A DNA stretch of 64,000 bases from Teichococcus coralli (GTDB lineage Bacteria; Pseudomonadota; Alphaproteobacteria; Acetobacterales; Acetobacteraceae), in NCBI RefSeq assembly GCF_009829925.1, contig NZ_SNVJ01000008.1, forward strand, positions 62,001-126,000, in the 5' to 3' direction. Under the pieces are notes generated by a model, which ran no database searches, was not told the DNA's origin, and saw only the letters and a program-made list of their open reading frames with translations. Positions within the stretch are counted from its first letter, which is position 1. Every line of letters starts with the position of its first letter. The translations under genes and the position numbers were made by a program. Shown piece after piece: positions 50,050-57,683 of this stretch.

Positions 50050-50070
50050 GTTCCCACGACAGTTCCCACA
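50050..50070 (+). promoter_or_regulatory. Candidate integrase arm site (right)
   Basis: Two GTTCCCAC copies four bases apart, the same arrangement and orientation as at 19,418-19,438. Located between the integrase start and the right attachment site. Confidence 0.65.
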
Positions 50071-50200
50071 TTAAAGCGTAGATGTGGATAGACAAGGGTA
50101 GACAGAACTGGATGCCCGGAACAGATTAATTCAGCGTATTCAATGCATTGATGGAACATGGTGGACGCTTGTGGACGCGAGTAGGTTTAGGAATGGCAGA

Positions 50201-50219
50201 CATCCCCTCCGCCATTTCC
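50201..50219 (+). other. Right attachment site of the island
   Basis: Exact copy of the 19-bp tRNA-Ser 3' end (CATCCCCTCCGCCATTTCC). The next base differs from the left copy. A second integrase begins only 68 bp further, so this site may also serve as the left end of the next element. Confidence 0.88.
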
Positions 50220-50286
50220 TGTCCACGGATTTCCTAGGCTTTCGGCGGTGTGACCGGGCGATTTGTACCCCGGATTGTAACCCGCC

Positions 50287-51999
50287 GTGCATGGCCGCCA
50301 CCTGACCCGCAAGGGGTCTGCTTGGGTCTTCCAGATGCGGGTGCCTGCCCGCTTCAACTTTTCGTTGAAATCCTCGCCGATCCGAATCACGCTTGGAGCA
50401 ATCCCGAAGCGTGCGGCGCAAGTCGCTGCTCGGGTCCTTGCGGTAACCGCAAGCATCCATTTCGAGCGCGAGAGGTTCCACGACATGGCCGAGGCTAGCA
50501 TCAGGACACCGGATCCCCGGCCGACAGTCGCGTCCCTGCTTCGGGACGATTTCAAATCGATTCTCCCACTTCTGCGCGGACTGGACGACGCGGACCGGTG
50601 CCAGCCGTCTGAGGCGACACTTGCCCCCCGGATGGTCGCCGCCGGGCTGGATGGCCTGGCCGATCTCGTCGCGGACCGCACCACCGGCAGCGCGCTGGCG
50701 CGAAATCAGGGGGCGGCCCTGGAATCCTACTTCCGGAAGGTCATCACCGACGAGGGGACGGGCCGCGAGCATCTGGGCGAACCTCCCCTTCCGCCAAGGG
50801 AACCGACTGCGGACATCGCCAAGGTGCTCAGCGTCGTCACGGACATGCAGGCCAAGCAGGCGGCGATGGAGGCGAAGCTCGCCGCCGCGACCGCGGTGAA
50901 GCATGGTCCGCTGTTCAGCGCCGCGGCGGACGCCTATCACGAGAAGCTACGCCTGGCGCATGGCGATGGATATGACGAACTCAAATACGTGCGTCATCGC
51001 AAGGCCGTTTTCCTGAAATTGTGCGGGGACAAGCCGGTCAACCAATACACGCAGGACGACATCCAGAACTTCGTCAATGACGTCCGCCACCTTCCGCCCA
51101 ACATTTCCAAGAACCCCGATTACCGAATTGAGGACGTCAGACGATACATTGCCGAGGCCAAGGCGCGGGGGGCCAAGGGACTGAGCGAGAGCACGTTGGT
51201 CAACAACTACCTCGGCAAGGTCAAAACCATCCTGCGCGATGGCTGCGCCAGCGCGGGCATTCCCTTCACCTTGGAGGGCATGCGGATCGTCATACCCAAG
51301 GGCGTCCCCAAGGCGCGCCACCGGCTGGCGCCCGACTACGCCGCGCTGAACCGCGTCTTCCGTGCCGGTGTTGAAAGCGGAATGCTTGCCGAGGCGCTGT
51401 TGCCGCTGCTGGGCTTCCTGACCGGCCGCCGGTTGGGGCTGCTCACCTTCCTGCGCCGGGAGGACATCCAGCGGTACCATGGCTGCTGGGTCGTTCCGCC
51501 GCGCGACAGCGTATGGAACGGCGAGCGGTGGGTGACGGTGCCGTTCAAGACCGACGAGTCCCTGACCTACTTCGTGCTGCATGACGTGCTGGCCGAAACA
51601 GGCTTCATCGACTGGGCGCGGCGGGGTTCGGGCTTCATGTTCGAGAGCCTGCACGAGGCGAAGGACCCGGCCGACACCGCCTCGAAGCGGATGGCGCGCC
51701 TGTTCCGGACCGCCGGTCTGGACCCCAGGCTGTTCACCATGTTCCACGGGCTGCGGCATGCGAAGATTGCCCTGGACCGGGAATTGAAGATTGATCCGCG
51801 CGCCATCCGGCTCCAGGTCGGGCACGAACTCGGCGGCGTTCATGACAACTACGGCGACCACGGCATGAACCGCAGCGAACTCGCCGCCGTCGCCCGGGCT
51901 GAGTTGCCGCCGGAGATCGACCTGAGTGTGTTCCGCGGCCTCGACTTCGAGGCGCTGGCCGCCGTCCGGCCGAGGCGAGGTCGGCCGCGAAGGGAGTGA
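50287..51999 (+). CDS. Tyrosine recombinase of the second element
   Basis: 570 residues from a GTG start. The N-terminus (LTRKGSAWVFQMRVPARFNF) is a DUF6538-like arm domain, so the long start is preferred to the internal ATG at MAEASIR. The C-terminal catalytic domain has R in LTGRRLGLL near 380, HGLRH near 486, GHELGG, and Tyr in HDNYGDHG near 520. It faces away from the attachment site at 50,201-50,219 and probably integrated this element beside the first island. Confidence 0.85.
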   Translation: MHGRHLTRKGSAWVFQMRVPARFNFSLKSSPIRITLGAIPKRAAQVAARVLAVTASIHFERERFHDMAEASIRTPDPRPTVASLLRDDFKSILPLLRGLDDADRCQPSEATLAPRMVAAGLDGLADLVADRTTGSALARNQGAALESYFRKVITDEGTGREHLGEPPLPPREPTADIAKVLSVVTDMQAKQAAMEAKLAAATAVKHGPLFSAAADAYHEKLRLAHGDGYDELKYVRHRKAVFLKLCGDKPVNQYTQDDIQNFVNDVRHLPPNISKNPDYRIEDVRRYIAEAKARGAKGLSESTLVNNYLGKVKTILRDGCASAGIPFTLEGMRIVIPKGVPKARHRLAPDYAALNRVFRAGVESGMLAEALLPLLGFLTGRRLGLLTFLRREDIQRYHGCWVVPPRDSVWNGERWVTVPFKTDESLTYFVLHDVLAETGFIDWARRGSGFMFESLHEAKDPADTASKRMARLFRTAGLDPRLFTMFHGLRHAKIALDRELKIDPRAIRLQVGHELGGVHDNYGDHGMNRSELAAVARAELPPEIDLSVFRGLDFEALAAVRPRRGRPRRE

Positions 52000-52219
52000 C
52001 CAATCCCGCCGATCAGAGTTGCCCCTTGTTCGGCCCGCCGGAGGCGTGGCTGAACGAATCGGGACGCCCCTCGTCCCGACGCCACCGGCCCGGCCGTCGC
52101 GCGCAGCGCGGGTCAAGGTTGGCGAAGCCACCGCGGAGCGGCGCGCCGCAGGCGCGACCTTGACGCGGGTGAGCACGGCGGCAGGGTGACGGCGAGGGAA
52201 AGCGGATCGCGGGGGTCTC

Positions 52220-52363
52220 GGGGGGCGGCGCCAGCCCCCCGGGCAGGTCCAGGGCGGCGCCCTGGCGGGGAGGCCGTCCGGCCGGGGCAGCGCCCCGAGA
52301 GGACCCGACGGCTATGGAGCGCAGGGCGAAGCCCGGAGCGGAATAGCGGTAGTCGGTCACTAC
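52220..52363. other. Hairpin cluster upstream of the relaxase: candidate oriT
   Basis: Four inverted repeats follow each other: GGGGGGC/GCCCCCC (52,220-52,240), CCAGGGC/GCCCTGG (52,249-52,265), CGGGGC/GCCCCG (52,283-52,297) and GTAGT/ACTAC (52,349-52,363). They occupy the 425-bp gap between the recombinase and a MobV-type relaxase, where an origin of transfer usually lies. No nick site can be assigned by eye. Confidence 0.4.
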
Positions 52364-52424
52364 GCGAAGCGGCTGCCCCTTTGCCTTCTTGTGGCTTGCA
52401 TCCTTCCGCCGAACAGATCGCAAC

Positions 52425-53822
52425 ATGGAGGCGCTGGGATTTCAGTTCGTGCACATCGAGGGCTACGCGCGGAAGGCGGACGCGCGGGGCCGGTCGGTTG
52501 ATTTCGTTCTCGCGGAAGCGGAGCGGCGCCCGGATTCCTGCGCCCATGTCGCCGCGCCCGCGCCGCCGGAACTGGTCTTCGGCCTTCCGCTGACGGATCT
52601 GCGCGCGCTCCACGACGCGCGGGCCGAGGCCGCCCGGGCCACCATCGCTGGTGGGAAGACGCGGCGCATCCGGCAAGACCAACTCACCCTGCTCACCGTG
52701 GTCGCCTCGCACCCCGCCACGGTCGCCGAGATGCAGCGGAATCCTGCCCTGGCCGGGGAGGTCGCCGCCTGGGAGGCGCAGGTCGTCGCGTGGCTGCGGG
52801 AGCAATGGGGCGACGATCTCGCCACTGTCGTCCGTCATGTCGATGAAGCTCACGCGCATCTTCATGCCTACGTCCTGCCCTCGGACGTCGAAATGCGGGC
52901 GCGGCGCCTGCATCCGGGCGTGGCGGCCAAGGAAAATGCCAAGGCCGCCACGACCGCCGGAGGCGCCGACGCCAAGGCGGCGAACGCAGCCGGGGACGTT
53001 GCTTATCGCGCGGCCATGCGCGCCATGCAGGACGGATTCTGGCGCACGGTCGGGATTCCTTGCGGCCTCGCGCGGTTGGGACCGGCACGACGTCGGCTGA
53101 CGCGGGCCGCCTGGCACGCGGAGAAGGCCGCGGTCGGCGCCGCGGCCGAAGCCCTGCGGGTCGCCGACACCGCACGCGCCGAAGCGGACGCCGCCCGGCA
53201 GGACGCCGCCCGCGTGACCGGCGCGGCCGAGGAAAAGCAGGCCGCCGCCATGTCCTTGCAGGTGCGCGCGGAAGAAGCAGCCGCCCGTGCCGGGGAGGCG
53301 ATCAGGACCGCCCGGGAGCGCGCCGCCAAAGCACAGGCGGCGGCAGACGCCGCGCAGGCGGAGCGCGCCGAGGCGGAGCGCCAGGCGCGGGCCATGGCGG
53401 CGCGGGGGCGGCGCCTGCTGCGCCAGGCGCAGGGTGAGGCCGGACGAGTCCTTGGCGCCGCGCGGGCCGAGGCCGACCGCATCCGGCGTGGGGCGCGCGG
53501 CCTCGGAGCCTGGCTGGGGGCGCTCTGGCATGGCGTGCTGGGGATGGCTCCGGGGGCGGTCGCGCGGCAGGCGGCGGACGCGGCCCGCGCCGAGGAGCGC
53601 AGGCTCGCCATCGGCCGCATCGCAGCGGCGGACGCCGAGGCCGACCGGCTGCGCGACCGGCTCCGCACGACCGAAGAAAAACTTGCCGCCACCTCCGGGG
53701 CCGCCGCCGCGCTCGGCGCCGAGCGCAACCGGCTCGCGCGCGAAGTTTCCCGCCTGCGTCCGGCGGCGGTGCCGGAGGCGGCGGCCGTCCCGGACGCGCC
53801 GTCCTCAAGGAGGAAACCATGA
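52425..53822 (+). CDS. MobV/Pre-type relaxase
   Basis: 465 residues. N-terminal relaxase domain (about 1-190) with the MobV metal motif VVRHVDEAHAHLHAYVLP near 137-152 (His-Glu-His-His). The C-terminal 280 residues are a highly charged Ala-rich coiled coil (EAERQARAMAARGRRLL), common in mobilisation proteins. It would nick at the transfer origin and pilot single-stranded DNA to a recipient using a helper conjugation system; none is in this window. It ends in a 4-bp ATGA overlap with the next gene. Confidence 0.8.
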   Translation: MEALGFQFVHIEGYARKADARGRSVDFVLAEAERRPDSCAHVAAPAPPELVFGLPLTDLRALHDARAEAARATIAGGKTRRIRQDQLTLLTVVASHPATVAEMQRNPALAGEVAAWEAQVVAWLREQWGDDLATVVRHVDEAHAHLHAYVLPSDVEMRARRLHPGVAAKENAKAATTAGGADAKAANAAGDVAYRAAMRAMQDGFWRTVGIPCGLARLGPARRRLTRAAWHAEKAAVGAAAEALRVADTARAEADAARQDAARVTGAAEEKQAAAMSLQVRAEEAAARAGEAIRTARERAAKAQAAADAAQAERAEAERQARAMAARGRRLLRQAQGEAGRVLGAARAEADRIRRGARGLGAWLGALWHGVLGMAPGAVARQAADAARAEERRLAIGRIAAADAEADRLRDRLRTTEEKLAATSGAAAALGAERNRLAREVSRLRPAAVPEAAAVPDAPSSRRKP

Positions 53823-54619
53823 TCATCTTCGACCTGCTGGGGCTCGCCCCCGGCGACGATGCGGATTTGCCGCCGCCCGATGCGCCCGACCGGGTGTTGG
53901 TCCGGTGGCTTGAAGCGCGGCTCGGGCGGCCCCCGGCGTGGTTCGAGGTGCTGGAACTGCGGTCCCTGTTGCGGGCGCTGGCGCGGCGCCGGACTTGGTG
54001 GGCATGGTGGCGCCGCCTCCGCCCGCTCCGGCTTCCTGCCCGGGAGGATCTGGTCGCCGATTTCCTTGCCTCGGTGGAGGGGAAACTCCTTCTCCGCGCG
54101 CTCGGCGGCAGCATGGCGGCGCTGGTCGCGCAACTGCGCCTGCCGAATCCGTTCGGCGGCTACGACGGCCGCCATCCGACCGCCTCGCGCCCGACCTGGC
54201 TGGAACGGCTCCACGATCGCGTCGCCGGGGGCGGCGCCGTGCCGTTGTGGGCGCAGGCGGAGGCCGCGACCGCCTACACGACCTGGAAGGTGACCGGCGT
54301 GCCGGTGCTGGCGCCGGGCTTCATGCCCGAGATGGTAGAATTCCTTGCGCCAGCCCATGCCGCCGCGCTCAACGTGCTGTCGCCTGGGGCGGCCATGGAC
54401 TTCGCCGCGCGGCTGCGGGCGGCGCGGCGCAGCGAGGCCGGGCGCCGCGCTGCCCTTGGGGAACTGGCGCGCATCGGGACGGAGGCCATGGAACTCTGGC
54501 CCGACGTCGCCCGGCGTTCGGCAACGCCGCCGCTCGGGCTATGGCCGCCAGCCGGACCGGAGGACGGCGCCGCGCCGCCGGTTGCTGCCCCGGCGCCGCC
54601 GGGCGGCTCTTCGCTATGA
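53819..54619 (+). CDS. Relaxase-coupled protein, unknown function
   Basis: 266 residues, overlapping the relaxase gene by 4 bp, so it is almost certainly co-translated with it. A Trp/Arg-rich patch RRRTWWAWWRRLRPL (about 55-70) could contact membrane or DNA; the C-terminus is Pro/Ala-rich. No transmembrane helix is clear. No family recognised. Likely a mobilisation accessory by position. Confidence 0.7.
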   Translation: MIIFDLLGLAPGDDADLPPPDAPDRVLVRWLEARLGRPPAWFEVLELRSLLRALARRRTWWAWWRRLRPLRLPAREDLVADFLASVEGKLLLRALGGSMAALVAQLRLPNPFGGYDGRHPTASRPTWLERLHDRVAGGGAVPLWAQAEAATAYTTWKVTGVPVLAPGFMPEMVEFLAPAHAAALNVLSPGAAMDFAARLRAARRSEAGRRAALGELARIGTEAMELWPDVARRSATPPLGLWPPAGPEDGAAPPVAAPAPPGGSSL

Positions 54620-54692
54620 TGGGCGGCGGCAACCGGCGCAGGCTGGTCGTCCTTGCGCGCCGGTCCGGCGGTGGTCACAGCGGCGCGGCGGA

Positions 54693-56231
54693 TCAGGCCG
54701 CCCGGCGCCGTTGTCGGCCCCTTGGACCGGCGGGCGCCTCCGCCTCCTGTCGCAGGCGGGCGAGGGTTTCCTCGGCCGGTTCGTCGGCAGCGTCCTGGGG
54801 GACGAGGTCGCCACGGAAGGCGACATCAAGGATTTGCCGCTCCAATCGACTGAGCAGGTCGTGGCTCGCCCGGGCCTGACGTTCCATTTCGTCAGTAACC
54901 TTCAGGCGCTCCTCGACCAAATTCACGAGGCGGGCTTGCTCCGCCTCCGGAGGGATAGGAAGCGCGAAACTGGCAAGCTCGGTCATGCTGACGTTGTATT
55001 GTCCCGCTGAACTCGCCGCCTTCGCGAAGACCTGGTCACGAATCATGGGCGAATGCCAGACAAGCGCGATCCAGCGCCACAGCGTGTCATTTCCAACCAG
55101 CCGGAAGCGAATGAGATAGGATGCAAAATAGACGTCGCGTTCCAGGGATTGCCGCACGACTGCACCTCGTCCTACGAGGTCCGGGCTGCCATTCGTGCGA
55201 ACGACAAGCAGGTCTCCCGGCGCAACGGCTTCGCCCGGAACCAAGCCCAGGTCTCCTGTGGCAAATTTCAGGTCGGATAAGTCGATTGCCCCCCGTGCGA
55301 CGTTGGGGATCCGCAGAACAGGAGAGCCGCTGCCTGCGGGGTCGCACTTCTCGGATGTGCCATAGGAAGCAGCCCAAGCAAGCTGATCCAGGCTGGCCAG
55401 AGTCCACCCGGCTGGCAAAGAGTCGGCGTAGTGCTCGACCGGCTTAACGGGCGAGGGAAACCGATCCTTCCAGTTGTCTTTCAGGCGGCGCCCCTTGGCG
55501 GCAGCACGGGCAAGCTCACTTTGTTCCCAAAGCTGGCGCCTCTCACTCGCCAGCCGGTCCATGAACACGCCGCTTTCTTCGGCGGACATCCCGCTTCCGC
55601 TTCGGTCAGAAGCCAGTTCGCCTGATATTGCTGCGGCGACAAGGGCGTTGCGGAACCGCTCGGCAAGGACAAGGGTGCGGTCGAGGTCCTTCCGGGCGTC
55701 CCGGATGGCGCCGAACAGCGCCTCGATGCGGGCGACGATCCGGCGCTGCTCGGCCAGCGGAGGAAGAGAAACTCTTACCGCGCCGATGTCGGCCAATCCT
55801 AAGCCAGAGCGGGTAGCCCCTCGATCCAATAGTCCAAGCTGCGCCTGGGCGGCTGGCGCGGTCAGGAACCATGCTAGGTAGGGAGCGAAATCTCGGTTGG
55901 CCGGTCGTGCAAGCGCTACGTGCTGATTGACGTATGCCTCCGGAACATCATCGGCGACGAGTCCGATGCGCCCGAGATCCGCTGTGATGGTTACGAGGAT
56001 GTCGCCCGGCTGGACTTTCGTTCGAGTCCCTTCACTTCCCGGCGGCGGCTGAACATGTTGAATGTCTGCGAAATCCATGTCCACTCGGCCTCGCCTGATA
56101 TTCTGGACCCGGATAAACGCAGCGCCCTCTTTGGCGTAGTGCTTTGCCCACCCGCGCGAACCACTGGTAATAAAAGAAAACAATTTGCTGGCGAGGACTT
56201 CGGTCCACCCAGCAGGTAGATTGTCTGGCAT
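54693..56231 (-). CDS. hsdS: Type I restriction-modification specificity subunit
   Basis: 512 residues with two target-recognition domains, each followed by a conserved helical spacer. First half: LPAGWTEV ... GDILVTITADLGRIG ... PPLAEQRRIVARIEALF. Second half: LPAGWTLA ... GDLLVVRTNGSPDLVGRG ... IPPEAEQARLVNLVEERL. The two halves set the bipartite DNA target. It is the last gene of the hsdR-hsdM-hsdS operon, 6 bp after hsdM. The target sequence cannot be read from the protein by eye. Confidence 0.93.
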   Translation of the reverse strand: MPDNLPAGWTEVLASKLFSFITSGSRGWAKHYAKEGAAFIRVQNIRRGRVDMDFADIQHVQPPPGSEGTRTKVQPGDILVTITADLGRIGLVADDVPEAYVNQHVALARPANRDFAPYLAWFLTAPAAQAQLGLLDRGATRSGLGLADIGAVRVSLPPLAEQRRIVARIEALFGAIRDARKDLDRTLVLAERFRNALVAAAISGELASDRSGSGMSAEESGVFMDRLASERRQLWEQSELARAAAKGRRLKDNWKDRFPSPVKPVEHYADSLPAGWTLASLDQLAWAASYGTSEKCDPAGSGSPVLRIPNVARGAIDLSDLKFATGDLGLVPGEAVAPGDLLVVRTNGSPDLVGRGAVVRQSLERDVYFASYLIRFRLVGNDTLWRWIALVWHSPMIRDQVFAKAASSAGQYNVSMTELASFALPIPPEAEQARLVNLVEERLKVTDEMERQARASHDLLSRLERQILDVAFRGDLVPQDAADEPAEETLARLRQEAEAPAGPRGRQRRRAA

Positions 56232-56237
56232 CGGCTA

Positions 56238-57683
56238 CTACACTGTTTCCGGAAGCGCTAATTCCTCGGCCAGCGCCTCCGCCCGGGTCAGCGCCCGGCG
56301 CAGGTGCTCCACCATGGCGGCGGCGATGTCGGCCGGATCCTCCAAGGTATCCTCGCCCGCGTCTTCGGCGCCGCGCAGCCAAGCGATATCGAGGTTGTCC
56401 TGTCGGTCGGCGATGGCGGCGCGGCTGAAGCAGCGGAATCGCCCTTCTTCGCCCTGGTCCTGGCGCGGCGCGCGGCCGAGCGGGTCGTCACCGAACGCCG
56501 ACTCGAAGGCAGCGAAATCCTCGCGGGTCAGCGGGCGGGTCTTGCCGAAGGGCGCCTGTCCGGTGCGCATGTCGTAGATCCAGACGTCGTGCGTGTTGCC
56601 CTGGTTGCTCCGGCCGCGGGTGAAGAACAGCACGTTGGTCTTGACGCCGCCCGCGTAGAAGATTCCGGTCGGCAGGCGGAGGATGGTGTGCAGGTCGCAC
56701 ATCGCCATGAATTGCTGGCGGACGGCGCGGCCCGTGTTGTCCTCGAACAGCACGTTGTCTGGCACCACCACGGCGGCCCGGCCACCCGGGGCGAGGTTGC
56801 GATAGACGTGCTCCACGAAGGCTAGTTGCTTGTTGGAGGAGCCGCGCGTCTCCACGAAGCTCGCCCGGTTCGGGCGCTCGCCGCCGCGCTTGGTGCCGAA
56901 GGGCGGGTTGGTAACGATCAGGTTTGCCCGAGACAGCGCTTCGCCGTCGGAGGACAGCGTGTCGCCCATGCGCACTCGGCCTTCGATGCCATGCAGCATC
57001 AGGTTCATCAGACAGAGCCGATGCGTGTCGTGCACCAGTTCCAGGCCGGTGAAAGCGTCCTGGCGCTGGAAGGTGCGGTCGGCCTCGCTCAGGCTGTAGA
57101 GGTCATCCGTCTGCTGCTTGATGTAGTGGTCGCAGGCCACCAGGAAACCGCCGGTGCCTGCCGCTGGGTCCTGGATCACCTCGCCCGGCTGGGGCTTGAC
57201 CAAATGGATGATGCTATCAATCAGCGGCCGGGGGGTGAAATACTGCCCGGCGCCGCTTTTCTTCTCGGCGGCGTTGCGTTCCAGCAGGTCTTCGTAAAGG
57301 TCGCCCAAGCCTTCCTCGCGGGCGCTGAACCAGTCCAGCCGGTCGATGGCCTCGGTCAGCGCCTTGAGGTTGGCGGGCTTGCGGAGCTTGGTCTGGGCGT
57401 CGGCGAAAATGTCGGCGAGCAGGCCGCGCCGGGTTTCGGAGAGCTTCAGTAGGATGGCGCGGTAGAGGTCGAGTTGGCTCTGTCCGACGGCTTTGGCGAG
57501 CGGCGCCCACCGGCATTCCTCCGGGATGGACTTCTCCATCCCGGTCTCCTGCGCCATCTTGAGGAACAACAGGTAGGTGAGTTCCGTGACGTAATCCTGA
57601 TAGGTGACCCCATCGCCGCGCAGGACGCTGCACAACTGCCAGAGCTTGGCGCCGATATCCTTGACCGTCCGTCCTTGCGTCAA
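56238..57683 (-). CDS. hsdM: Type I restriction-modification N6-adenine methyltransferase
   Basis: 481 residues. The N-terminal helical domain is followed by the methyltransferase domain with AdoMet motif DPAAGTGGFLVAC near 172 and the catalytic NPPFG near 259. It modifies the sites selected by HsdS and protects host DNA. It overlaps the hsdR end by 4 bp. No frameshift is seen. Confidence 0.95.
   Translation of the reverse strand: MTQGRTVKDIGAKLWQLCSVLRGDGVTYQDYVTELTYLLFLKMAQETGMEKSIPEECRWAPLAKAVGQSQLDLYRAILLKLSETRRGLLADIFADAQTKLRKPANLKALTEAIDRLDWFSAREEGLGDLYEDLLERNAAEKKSGAGQYFTPRPLIDSIIHLVKPQPGEVIQDPAAGTGGFLVACDHYIKQQTDDLYSLSEADRTFQRQDAFTGLELVHDTHRLCLMNLMLHGIEGRVRMGDTLSSDGEALSRANLIVTNPPFGTKRGGERPNRASFVETRGSSNKQLAFVEHVYRNLAPGGRAAVVVPDNVLFEDNTGRAVRQQFMAMCDLHTILRLPTGIFYAGGVKTNVLFFTRGRSNQGNTHDVWIYDMRTGQAPFGKTRPLTREDFAAFESAFGDDPLGRAPRQDQGEEGRFRCFSRAAIADRQDNLDIAWLRGAEDAGEDTLEDPADIAAAMVEHLRRALTRAEALAEELALPETV

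Larger units (their letters stand above)
19360..50219. mobile_element. Integrative genomic island in tRNA-Ser(GCU)
   Basis: Bounded by a 19-bp direct repeat of the tRNA 3' end (CATCCCCTCCGCCATTTCC) at 19,360-19,378 and 50,201-50,219. A P4-type integrase lies 220 bp inside the right end. Cargo is a RecD-like helicase-nuclease, a primase/regulator module, recombinase and IS remnants, and the pPIWI-RE operon. The left repeat reconstitutes the tRNA 3' end, so the tRNA stays functional. Mobility today is unknown, but the integrase reads as intact. Confidence 0.9.
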
